Shown: piece by piece, positions 34,281 to 45,496 of the stretch
How the letters are laid out: each line of letters opens with the position of its first letter
Position numbering within the stretch: the first letter of the stretch is position 1
Assembly: GCA_037501455.1 (NCBI GenBank)
Contig: CM074856.1
Coordinates: 49,505,001-49,569,000 of the forward strand
DNA: 64,000 bases
Source: Lantana camara
Taxonomy: Eukaryota > Streptophyta > Magnoliopsida > Lamiales > Verbenaceae
Direction: 5' to 3'
Program-made: the position numbers and the translations under genes
The notes under the pieces: generated by a model
Told to the model about the DNA's origin: nothing
Database searches by the model: none
What the model saw: only the letters and a program-made list of their open reading frames with translations

Positions 34281-35327
34281 GCTTGTTGAAGTAGACATTG
34301 ATATAATATGTAGAGCTTACATAAATTTGTGCACTAAAGATTTTTTTTCAAATTAGCATACCTAAGTATGCAATTCACATTTGAAATCAATAAACTAATT
34401 GATTGCTTAGTTTTCTAAAGTTGGTTGTTTGCCTATAAAATGAGGTGAGTCCAAAGTAAAAACCCTATATTTTATTTGAGAAAAACACAATACCCTGATT
34501 ATTTTACAACAAATAAAGAGGAATATATTTTTATTAACTAATCGTAAATTTGGCTCTCAATAACTACTAAATATCAAATCCAAATACTGCAAAACATATC
34601 AGTATATATTTAACTAAAAATAATTAATTCAGTGCATAGTAAATATCATAATGTAAATAATCAAAATAATTAAGACTAGATGATTTCATAAATGATGACA
34701 ACTTATTTCATGAAACAAAATCAAATTGATTGTTGCACTACCGTTGCACAGATTAAACAATACAAGAATACCGAAAGACAAAAAATTCTACCAAAAGTTA
34801 ACCTAGAAATTATAAATTTAACTTAAGTTTTATATTGTTAAATTTTATAAAATTGTTGCTTACTAACCTCTGAAAAGGGTCTATGAAATAAAGAATTTTT
34901 TTATAACTCGTTTTGGTAATTTAACGCAAGGAATATTATTTGTATTTTTTTTCACTAAAAAGTTTGCATCATATTTAAATCACCAAAACCCTTAAATTCC
35001 TCTCCCTCTCACGCTCTGCTTCTTCGCCACAAAAGATGCAGCAGGGAAGACTACGAGATGCCTCCCAAACAGATCGTAGCGTGTTGCAGCCACCCGGAAA
35101 TCACTGTTGGCCCGTGTGCGCATTGGAGATGGTGGTGTAACTACTTTATGGTTGCTATATAAGCACTTTTTGTGAAGCACGAGAAAATTTTTTACTAAAC
35201 AAAAGTTGCGAGAAGTGTTAAAGCCTTGCGGATTTCCGATACCATTTTATGAACATGGACGTGTTTTTAAAGTCATTATTAGAGGTTGAGAAGAAATTAC
35301 AAAATCAAAGGAGGTGTTGATGGGTGG
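34281..35327. other. AT-rich spacer with a possible gene remnant at its right end
   Basis: Most of this is featureless A/T-rich sequence. From about 35200 the plus strand can be read as KLREVLKPCGFPIPFYEHG and, after a frame change, as a short frame that crosses the hAT insertion and continues at 48544. See the finding on this frame. Confidence 0.35.
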
Positions 35328-35435
35328 GGTAGAATCAGTGGCGGAACCAGAAATTTCATTCAGGGGCGGAGTCGACTAAAGCATAATACTAAAAAAAATA
35401 AAAAGTTAAATTCAATCTTTTTTTTTTTAAATTAC

Positions 35436-35675
35436 TTATAAGTTTGTATCTCGCAAATGTCCACGTCGATAACCCATATTTTGAAAACGGTCCATAATTA
35501 AATCATTGGAAACACTGTCAAATATATCATTTTTAATATATGTAATCAAACAACCATTCGACCATTCGTTGTCTATCCTATTTCTCAACCAATTTTTTAT
35601 GTATTTCATTGCAGAAAATGCTCTTTCCCTTGTAATTGTTGCAACTGATAGAATTAAATTCAATTTTAGAAGCAA
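35436..35675 (-). pseudogene. hAT transposase, C-terminal dimerisation region fragment
   Basis: About 79 residues. ATITRERAFSAMKYIKNWLR followed by NRIDNEW, then ITYIKNDIFD and IMDRFQNM, is the conserved end of plant hAT transposases of the TTF/ZMYM1-like group. Here the family's ATVERAFSAM-like helix dimerises the enzyme. The rest of the transposase (BED/TTF finger and catalytic RNase H-like core) is not in the element, so this is a remnant of an internally deleted copy. Confidence 0.85.
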
Positions 35676-36035
35676 GTATACAAGTGAATATACATCATTT
35701 CTCTTTGTCTACACCAATTTTCGAGCAAGATCACCAATCCCTTTCAATTCAGAGAAGACTTCATCTGATCTCATATCAATAATATAGTTCTCAAGTTGAT
35801 TTTCAATTCAGAGAAGACTAGATAAAATTTGGTTAACTGGATTCTACGTTCTTTGTTGAAAGAGACAAATAAATCAACGGGATTCAAGCAAACTAGACAA
35901 GTAAGTAACTGTGAGTTTACCTCTATAAAAAAAGGTTGAATCGATTCGTATTCTCTTATATTTTTTACTTTTTTGAGGAGGCCGAACTGATTGAATCGAA
36001 TCTTTTAGCTTTCTGATGAGAAACTTATTCATATT

Positions 36036-37092
36036 TGATCCGGCCTGAAAATGGTTTAGCTGAGTTGGAGGTCTAAGTGGCAATCTCGGGTCGATCAGTC
36101 AAGAATTTGTAACGTGGGCTCTTTAATCGATCTGAAAACACTTGAAACAAACGTGAGCTCAAAGGCCAAATTGTGGACTTGGGGTTGGACCCAAGTTTGG
36201 CACTCCGACGCTCAAGTCAGTGGGAGAATTTTAGAGAGAGAAATAAATGCTGAGAAGCGAAATAAATGCTCTTAAATAGCTTACCAAACACTGTTCAAGA
36301 CTTGGGTAGTTATAGTCAGGAGCATTTAACACAGTAGTGCGTGTACCGCGACTGTGCATTAAATGCTCTGCAGTCGATCGGTTCGTTTGTCGGACGCCTG
36401 AGCGGGCGCCTTGAGGTCGAGTGTACTTGGTTTCCCTTTTGGGCGTAGACATGTGCCAGAAGCATTAAATGCACTGTAGCGCGTCTAGCCGTGGTGAATA
36501 GGGGAGCTACACGTGTCCCGACAAAGATGCTTTAAGGCATCTTGTCGCCAGGTGACGTAGGATCTCGATCCGAGAGGTCGAGATTAAGCGAGTCGTGATG
36601 AAGCATGTCCGTAATGGGGAACCCGTCAGTGGGATCGAGTTCGACCCCAACCCTTGTACGGGATAAGGACGTTTCATACGTGGTTCCCATGCGGGAACAA
36701 GGACGGAAGGTCCGTTGCGGATTATGGGATCGAGTTCGATCCCTTGAGGTGTGCGGGATCGGATCGATCAATTGGGGGATAGGGATCGGATCGATCAATT
36801 GGGGGATAGGGATCGGATCGCATCGATCCCTTAGGGTGCATGGGATCGGATCGATCCGCTCTCGGAATAGGGATCAGATCGGTCCCTTGAGCCTAGGGAT
36901 CCGATCGGTCGTTCCTTGAGGGATCGATCCCATTCGGGGGTAGGGATCGAACTCGACCCGTCAAGGCGAAGCGGATCGGATTCGATCCGTTGATCCGTTG
37001 GCACGGGGACCTTGATCCGCTTGAGGTGGCGAGATGTCCAAGTGGCTTCCCCTGAGGCGTGCCGCGTGGCTCGACCATTTTATGCCATATCA
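36036..37092 (-). mobile_element. Solo LTR of a Tat-type element (family X, copy 1)
   Basis: Plus-strand ends are TGATCCGGCC and CATATCA, with perfect 5-bp duplications ATATT (36031-36035 and 37093-37097). On the minus strand it starts TGATATGGCAT. Near its end it has CTGACTTGAGCGTCGGAGTG, a motif typical of Tat-lineage LTRs, followed by GTTTTCAGATCGATTAAAGAG. The same blocks occur in 52291-53167, another member. The upstream U3 part is a mosaic of GATCGGATCGATC-like repeats. No internal element sequence is present. Confidence 0.87.
36755..36835. repeat. 27-bp tandem repeat rich in GATC
   Basis: Two perfect units GGGATCGGATCGATCAATT+GGGGGATA (36755-36781 and 36782-36808) and a third partial unit lie inside the U3 of the solo LTR. 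Degenerate GATCGGATC motifs extend from about 36540 to 36980. This produces long but meaningless open frames on both strands. Confidence 0.9.
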
Positions 37093-37241
37093 ATATTGAT
37101 AATTGATAAAATAAACCTTAGTTAAAATATAAAAAAAGTAAAGTTAATTTTAAATTTCTATTGAATTGTAAAAAAAAAAAAAAAAAAAAGAAAGTTCACA
37201 AACAAATTAAAAACAAATCTCTAACCGATCACTATGCAGGC

Positions 37242-40200
37242 TGTGACACCCTGACTGTTCAATCGTACAGGTATGATATACGTGCGCGATTTAAATTCAT
37301 TAATAATGTAATATATGATTTAACTGTCGTTTTATTTCTTATAATTTTCTTACTTGTCTTATTTGAATCTATTTGAACTTATGAGAATTTTGATTATATT
37401 GGAATTTATGATAATTTTGGATTTGAACCCAACACCTTTTGAACCTAGGGATGTAAACGAACCGAACCGAGCCGAACCTTGCTCATATTTTTAGGTTCGA
37501 GTTCGACTAATTTTTCAAGAACCCGAACTCGAACTCAAACTCGAGCCTAACGAATCCTCAAATTTATGGTTCGAGTTCGGTTCGAATGGGAGTTCGTCTT
37601 CGGTTCGACTAGGTTCGTGTTCGGCTGGCCGGTTCATGTTCTGCCAAATGATTCCACAAAATCAAAAGAAAAAAAGCTAGAAAAAATGGTAGAAGAAAAC
37701 GAGAAAAAGAAATTAAACCAACTAGATCTGAGAGAATAAACCGATTAGATTTTATGGAGAAATTAATTTCTAGATCTGATGGAAGAAGACGATTAGATCT
37801 GATGGAAGAAGTAAAGAATGCTTCAAAAAAGTTCTTGAATCTTAATTAGATTTATACTTCAAACAGTTGATGGGTCACCAGGTTGGAGTCGCTGTGGTGC
37901 ATTGCAGTGGTTGCGTCAAAGATGCTGGGCTTGAGGCGGTGGGCGGTGGAGACTTTTGCGGCGGGCGGCTAGAGAGAAGAACACATGTTGGGTTTGAGGT
38001 AGTGGACGGTGGAGACTTTCGCGGAGGGCGGCGGTGAAAACCCTGTAAAACTTGGGCGGCGAGCGAGAAGAAGACAAGCTGCTAGGGTTTTCTCGTATAA
38101 TTTGAAATGAAATTATGATTGAGAGAGAGTGTGTCATATTAATCTAATACGTATTTTCTTTTATAATATATTTTAGATATAAATTAACTTAAAAGAATAT
38201 ATATAATTTTACGTAATTAATAATATACATAATATATATAATTTTTATAATTAAAATATTAGGGTTCGCGAGCTCATAAAGAATGGGTTCGAGTTCGGTT
38301 CGCGAAGGCTACGAACCGAGCCATGGTTCGATTCAGGTTCGTTTATCCCGAATCCGAGCCCGAACCTCTATTGATTCGGTTCGTGAGGCTCGCGAACGGG
38401 CTCGCCTAGTTTACATCCCTATTTGAACCAAACCAATTGAACCGGGAAACCTTGAACCGAACCGGTCCAAGACTTAAAGCCTTGAACCCTTTCTTTTTCC
38501 TCATTATGTTATTTCATCAAGAGAAAGAAGAAAGAGAAGCTCTCCCTTTGCTCCCAAGCTTTGATCACCTTGAATCACTATATCTCCTCCGTTTCTTGAT
38601 CAATTTCCGATCCGAAGTAAGTTCCGAACTCTCCATGACATCCTCCATCTTTCTACCGATTGTTTTCTCTTGAGAATGTGATTTTGTTTGAGTTTGTGGA
38701 TATATGTGAATAGTAAGGGTTTCTTGTTAATTTGTGATTCTTGGATTGATTGGCTTGAACTATGACTTCATTTATGAGTTTTACATATCTAGAGTGTTGC
38801 ATTTAATTCATGGTTTTGGTTGGGATTGCATTTATTGTTTGGTGACATAAATGAGCTTGAATGTGTTTATGTGGGTTTGAGTTTTTGGAACTTTGTTGCA
38901 TGCTTCATGGTTATATATGCATACATTAGTGTATTTAGCATGTTAAGTGTTGAGCTTGTTGCATTTGTTGGACAAATTTTGGTGTTTTGGAGGATTGGTT
39001 CGAACCCCTGTTTCTCGCCAGTTTTCTGCTCCAGACGCGATCTAAACGGGCGTTTGGTGCCTTAGTGTATTTTGCAAATGCCCGTTTGGGTTGTAAAATT
39101 TTCGAATAGTAGCCTTCTAAACGGGTGTTTGGTCCCCCTTTGTATTTTGCAAACGCCCGTTTGGAAAGCCAAATTTGTCACAGACGGTTCGTAAACGCCC
39201 GTTTGATATTTGAACTAAAATGGAAAACGGCCGTTTACTGGCCCACTGTCCGTTTTTGGATTTTTTGACTTTTCCGGTTCGATTCATATGCTTCCAAAAC
39301 GCCTTTATGTGTCTTCTATGCATGCTTATAGGTAACTTTTGCGCTTGATATGTGTTGTATGATTTGTTACGCATGAGCTTGGATTTCCATGCCTTTATTT
39401 GACCTAATATGATTCATTTGAATTATTTGTGGCTTGATTTGATATGAAGTTTCCAAGATATAAATCAATATGGCTTGAGTGATGTGTTTACGCATCTCAT
39501 TTGCATCCATTGCATTCATGAACATTGCCTAGCGTCATATTTGGTTCATTTTGAGTCTAAGTCTTGGGTCTTATCTTGTTTTGTTTCAGAGCCTCTTCAG
39601 GAAGTCCACGAGCCTGAGGTTTAGGTGTCTGTTGCTCGTTTGACCCAGTTCCGCTCCTTTTGCTTCAAGGTGAGGGTTAGGAGTTTTGTTTAGTTATGAA
39701 TCCTATGGCCTAATGTGAAGTTTTCTTGCCCTGCATACGACTATATTATTTGTTATATAGTTAAATATGAGTGTTTATGATATGATTATGAATTTATGAA
39801 TCCCCCTTCTGAGTTTCGAAATTGGTGTAAATATGAGCATAGGTAAGCTCATGATTTTGAACCCTTGGTACGTTTCATTTGAATCTAGCGAGTTGTGCCC
39901 TGAAAGATGGGATTATGGTTTGATTTTGAATTCTTAGGCCCCAGAGATGTGGGTAAGGGAGACCCGGTGTGCCCGTTGGGGTCACCGGTTATCACCCTTG
40001 TGCACACGCTCCTTTGAAGTTCTGACGCGCAACTCTAAGGGAGATGGAGAAGGCGTGGTTCTTTGAGCCCTCGGTGTGAAGAACCGAGGAAGACATATCG
40101 TGGGTTAGCTACCCCGTATGTATTTGAATCAATATAGGTAGAGAGGGTTTGACTCCCGAACACCAAGGAGATGTGGTTGGATTTGAATTTATGAATTCTT

Positions 40201-40783
40201 TAAGTTTATTTGATTCCAGGAGTTAAGAGAGGTCCGTACTCGCCGGACGTTTGTTTCCTTTTGTATTGGTGATTATGAATCAAGTTGGGATTTCGTTATG
40301 TAATATTATGTATCTCTTAAGAAATGGTTTGGTTTGCAAAACCCTAGCTCGGTTCATGATCGACCCCACTTGATTCTATGCTCTGCTCTATATGTATTTA
40401 TGGTTCGGGTGTGCGTTTAGCCCCCTCACTCGGTCGAGTTTTGACTGACCCCTTCCTTTTCCCACCTTAGTGTAGGTTGGCTCAAGCTAGGTGGGGAAGT
40501 GCGTCGTCTTGTCGTACTAGCTTGTTTAGGTCGAGTTGCATCATATTTACTTTTCCTTTGGTGATACTTGTACTCGCACTTTTGTACTTGGATACCTTGT
40601 TACTTGTATTTATTATTTTGGCCCGGTGTGGCATTGTATATTTATTTGCTTATGTGTTGATCTTGGTTCTTGCTTCCGCCATTCCCGTTCGTTTAGGCTT
40701 GGGTCCATGTATGGACTTCTATTTCATATGTGAATCCGAGTTTAGGTGCGGGGGATGTGGATGACCCACGCTCGGGCGTCACA
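37242..40783 (+). repeat. 5' LTR of the Tekay-like element, carrying a hAT insertion
   Basis: It matches 45497-48136 throughout, except for the 976-bp insertion and its 8-bp duplication at 37446-38429 and the small indels. It ends GGCGTCACA just before the primer site. Small open frames here are not genes. Confidence 0.93.
37446..38421. mobile_element. hAT-like non-autonomous element inside the 5' LTR
   Basis: Termini are TAGGGATGTAAACGAACCGA on the left and the complement of TAGGGATGTAAACTAGGCGA on the right. Perfect 8-bp duplications TTTGAACC lie at 37438-37445 and 38422-38429. The 3' LTR has a single TTTGAACC (about 45692-45699) at the corresponding place, the empty site. Subterminal regions are dense in GTTCG/CGAAC motifs. 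The middle has a 63-bp imperfect duplication (GGCGGTGGAGACTTTTGCGG type, about 37925-38050). No transposase. Confidence 0.92.
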
Positions 40784-40791
40784 TCCTGAAG

Positions 40792-40803
40792 CGGTATCAG
40801 AGC
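40792..40803 (+). promoter_or_regulatory. Primer-binding site of the Tekay-like element
   Basis: CGGTATCAGAGC lies 8 bp after the 5' LTR. It is one base off the initiator-Met consensus TGGTATCAGAGC used by this lineage. Confidence 0.8.
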
Positions 40804-41080
40804 TCTCGGTTGCAATGCCGGAGCTCTAGCGTCGAGTTGGGTTTGTCTAGGTCGTACGGTTTAGGACAACGTGGTTATGTGCATTTATGTGTCTATTTGG
40901 TTATTCTATGTTAATAGTGCACATGAGCATGTATTGACCCCCACGCATTCGAATTGAATCTTTTGATTTTGTAGAAATATACCTCCGCGACGACCCCATC
41001 GTAGAGATAGGATTCCGGAACATCGTCACCACCGAGATCACTCTCCGGAACATGAGAATAATCCGCCGCCACCACCTCAA

Positions 41081-44000
41081 ATGGATCCCGGCAATTTTAT
41101 GGAGAGATTAGCGGTTTATTTAGAACAAAGGGCTCAGGAAAGGAACAATAATGCCCCTCCGGCAGGAAACAATGGAGGAATACCTATCACCGCTATTTTG
41201 AGAGAGTTCAAGAACCAAAACCCACCGGTTTTCGTGGGTGGAAATGACATGCAAGCGGAGGAATGGTTGGTTAAGACCAATCAAATTTGGGGCCTTATAC
41301 CTTGTGGAGATATGGAGAAACTGCAATGTACACTTACCATGATCCAGGGCCAAGCCTACAATTGGTGGTCGAGCATGCAAGGAAAGTTGGAAGCTTCAGG
41401 AAAGGAGATCACATGGGAGGTATTTGTTCGAGAATTCAAGAACAAATATGTTCCCAAAGCTACAAGGAACCGGCGTTTGAGGGAATTTATGGACCTTAAA
41501 CAAGGAAGCATATCCGTAACTGAGTATATCAATGAGTTTGAGAGGCTCTCCCGTTGTGCCCCGAACATCGCCAATGATGATGAAGCAAAGGCCTCGTAAT
41601 TCCTTCAGGGCCTTCGAGAGGATATGAAGGACGCGTTAGAGGCTTCCAACACAAGCACATGGGGAAAAGTGACCGATAAGGCTTTGAGGGCTGAGGATAG
41701 AGTGGTCTTGAGGAGGAAGACTTCACATGCCGGGCAAGGGTCTAGCTCGGGGAATTTCAACAAATTTGGGAAAAGACCGGCATTCCAAGCTTTTCCACAA
41801 GCTAGGCCTCAAAACAAGCAACCCCGACCCCGTGGGCCAAGCCCAACCGTTAGCACTTCCGGCGCCACCTCAAGTTCAATGCAAGTATTGTAAAGGGAAC
41901 CATCTTATGGAGCATTGTTTCAGGTTACATAAGAGGTGTTATGGTTGTGGGGCACCGGACCACATGTTGAGCAACTGCCCGAATAAGAAGAAACAAGGTG
42001 TAGCCGTGGGAGATAATCAAAGACCCATCATCCAAGCTAGGGCTTATACACTTGGGGGTGAAGACGAGGAAGCCGCCGGTGTTGATCTTAATGTCGTGAT
42101 TGAAGGTACCATTAGCATTCATGGCACTACATTGCATGCATTGTTTGATCCCGGGGCCACTCATTCCTTTATTTCCCGGGATATTGCTGCTTCTATGTCC
42201 TTGCCTGTTTCTTTATGTGCACATGATTACGTGGTTAGCTCTCCCCTTGGTGGTAATTTGATTGCTTGTAGGGTATTTCGGGGTTGTCCGGTAAGCTTTG
42301 AAGATCAGGTTTTCCTTGCTGATTTGATTGAGATGCCGATGCAAAGATATGATGTAATCCTTGGAATGGATTGGTTGTATGATCATGGGGCTCAGATGGA
42401 TTGTCAAGAGAAGAAAGTTTCTTTTGGTACAGTGGTTTTTAAGGGCGAGAAGGTAAAGTCAAGCCCGTTTGTCTCCTTTGTTGAGGCGAGTAAACTGATC
42501 CGGGACGGTGCAACAGGTTTTGTGGCATATCTTTTGAATAGACCTAAGGATCAGGCCAAACTTGAGGAGACGGAGGTCATGCAAGAGTATACTGATGTTT
42601 TCCCTGAGACATTGGGTTCTTTACCACCTGATAGGGACATCGAGTTTGTAATCGACCTTCATCCCGGAGCAGAGCCTTTTTCAAAGACTCCCTATAGAAT
42701 GGCTCCTGCTGAGTTAAAGGAGTTAAAGACGCAGCTTGATAAAGTTTTGGCTTGTGGGTACATTCGTCCGAGCACTTCTCCGTAGGGTACTCCAGTTCTG
42801 TTTGTAAAGAAGAAGGATGGAACGCTACGGATGTGCATAGATTATCGTGAACTGAATTGGATGACCGTGAAGAATAAGTACCCGTTGCCTCACATTGAGG
42901 AGTTGCTCGATATTCTACAAGGTTTTAAAGTTTATTCTAAGTTGGATTTGAGACAGGGTTACTATCAGCTGCGAATTAGGGAGGAGGATATTTCGAAGAC
43001 TGGGTTTAATACGAGATATGGGCATTTTGAATTCGTTGTTATGCCGTTTGGATTAACTAATGCCCCAGCTGCGTTTATGGATTTGATGCACCGAGTGTTC
43101 AGGCCTTTTCTTGACAAGTTCGTGGTAATATTTATAGACGACATTCTGGTGTACTTTAAGTCGGCTGAGGAACATGCGCAGCACCTTCGGATTGTTTTGG
43201 AAACGTTGAGGGAACACAAGTTATTCTCAAAGTTCAGTAAGTGTGAATTTTGGATTGACAGGGTTATGATTCTTGGCCATATTATTTCGGGTAACGGAAT
43301 TGAAGTGGATCCTTCTAAGGTTGAGTGTGTACTTCGATGGAAAAGGCCGAGAAATGTTTCAGAAATCAGAAGTTTTCTTGGATTGGTCGGTTACTACCGA
43401 AGGTTTGTTAAGGATTTCTCTAAGATTGCTGCTTCGATGACTCGCCTAACTAATAAAGAAGTGAAATTTGATTGGGATGATAAGTATGAGACGAGTTTTC
43501 AGACTTTGAAGGTGAAGTTAACTTCTGCACCGATTCTTACCTTACCCGAAGGTACCGAAGGTTATGCAGTTTATACGGATGCTTCCAAAGAGGGTCTCGG
43601 ATGCGTTCTAATGCAAAATGGGTAGAGAGGTAGCATATGCTTCAAGGAAGTTGAAGGAGCATGAGAAGAATTACCCTACCCATGACCTTGAATTGACTGC
43701 CGTTGTGTTTGCTTTGAAGAAGTGGTGACACCATCTTTACGGTGCAACTTTCGAAGTGTTTACGGATCACCAAAGCCTCAAGTATCTTTTTTCTCAGAAG
43801 GATTTAAATGTAAGACAGAGGCGTTGGATGAAATTGCTAGAGGATTATGATTGCACCATTCAGTATCATCCGGGTAAAGCAAATGTGGTAGTTGATGCCT
43901 TGAGTAGAAAGGCGAGTGTGGCTAGTTTGGAAGCAGGTTCTTCAAGTTCGGGTTCAGAGATCTTGGTTTCAGGGACTTGGTTGACCAATCTTACGGTAAT

Positions 44001-45468
44001 ACCAGATTTAAGACAGCAGTTGTTAGAAGCTCAAGCCTCGGATGTAGAGATTCAGAAGTTAGCAACTCGTTCTGGAGTTGACCAGAATTCTAAGTTTGGA
44101 TTCGATGACTTCGGTTTGTTAAGGTATGAAGCGAGAATATGTATCCCAGAAGAGCTCAAGAGGATTATACTTGAGGAGGCACATCGCTCGAGGTACTCGA
44201 TTCATCCGGGAGGTACTAAGATGTATCGGGACTTGAGAGAGAAATTATGGTGGAATGGCATGAAGAGGGACGTCGCGAACTTCGTGAAGCGATGTCTAAC
44301 GTGTCAAAGAGTGAAGGCAGAACACCAAAAACCCGGAGGAACTCTCCAACCGCTTCCTATTGCCGAGTGGAAGTGGGAGCAAGTGACTATGGACTTCGTG
44401 TCCGGCTTGCCTAGAGTTAAAGGAGGGTTTGATGGAATATGGGTAATTATTGATAGATTGACTAAGTCCGCCCATTTCCTCAAGGTTAGAATATCCGAGA
44501 AGGTACCAAAACTAGCCGAGTTGTATGTTCGGGAGATTGTAAGGTTACATGGGGTTCCGGCTAGTATTGTTTCGGACAGAGATCCACAGTTTACTTCGAT
44601 TTTCTGGCAGAATCTTCAGAAGTGTTTAGGCACCAAGCTCAAGTTTAACACCGCTTCGCATCTTCAGACAGATGGTCAATCTGAAAGGTTGATTCAGTAT
44701 TTGGAAGATATGCTTAGAGCATGTGCTTTGGATTTCCAGGATAAGTGGGACGAGCACCTGGCTTTGGTTGAGTTTGCTTATAACAACAGTTATCAAGGTT
44801 CGATTAAGATGGCTCCTTACGAGGCACTTTATGGAAGGAAGTGCAGGTCCCCTTTATTTTGGGATATTGAGGATTGGAGATGGACTGAAGAGGATAAACT
44901 CGAGAGAGCCGAGCCTAAGTAGAATATTGCGGCTACTATTGAGAAGGTTCATATGATTCGGTAGAGAATGAAAGCAACCCAGGCTCGTCAGAAGAGCTAC
45001 GCCGATAAGAGAAGAACATCCTTAGAGTTTGAGGTCGGAGATAGAGTTTTTCTGAAAGCATCTCCTAGAAAGGGCTTCACTCGAATAGGGAAAGGTGGAA
45101 ACCTTAATCCACGCTACGTTGGGCCGTTTGAGATCTTAGAAAGAATTGGAGCCACGGCGTACAGATTGGATTTACCGCCAAGTTTAACCGGGATACACAA
45201 CGTGTTTCACGTCTCACAGCTTAGGAAGTATTATCCCGACGAGGCAACTATCCTTCCCGTTGAAGAAGTTCACTTAGAGTCGGACTTGACAATATAAAAG
45301 CATCCCGTTGCCATTCAAGACCATAAATTACAAGAATTAAGGAATAAGCAAATTTCGTTGGTCAGGGTGCTTTGGAGAGATCAAAAGTTCGAGGAGTCGA
45401 CTTGGGAACCCGAGGAGAAGATGAGAAGGTTACACCCGGGTTTGTTTGAGGAGTCGGAACGGACTTGA
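41081..45468 (+). pseudogene. Tekay-like gag-pol polyprotein with chromodomain-like end, several stops
   Basis: Gag from MDPGNFMERLAVYLEQRAQE has AEEWLVKTNQIW, a TAA at 41597 and a frame change near 41880. A zinc knuckle CYGCGAPDHMLSNC follows. The protease has LFDPGATHSFIS, with Pro where Ser or Thr is usual next to the catalytic Asp. RT has [10 protein letters not shown] and FIDDILVYF, and is preceded by a TAG at 42783. RNase H has YTDASKEG and a frame change near 43620, then a TGA near 43726. The integrase has the zinc site [27 protein letters not shown] and [10 protein letters not shown], with TAG codons at 44920 and 44962. The end (about 45297 TAA, then LVRVLWRDQKFEESTWEPEE) is chromodomain-like and would guide integration. 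Confidence 0.92.
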
Positions 45469-45483
45469 GGACAAGCCCTTTTT

Positions 45484-45496
45484 AAGGGGGGAAGAT
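45484..45496 (+). promoter_or_regulatory. Polypurine tract of the Tekay-like element
   Basis: AAGGGGGGAAGAT directly before the 3' LTR. Confidence 0.85.

Noticed and set aside
36532..37093. Long open frames on both strands and a CRISPR-like look of spaced GATCGGATC repeats
   Set aside because: The repeats are tandem units in the U3 of a solo LTR, with no true spacers, in a plant genome. The frames are by-products of repeat periodicity.
38437..39065. Small plus-strand frames repeated at 45645-46382
   Set aside because: They occur in both LTRs of the Tekay-like element at equivalent places and have no family resemblance.
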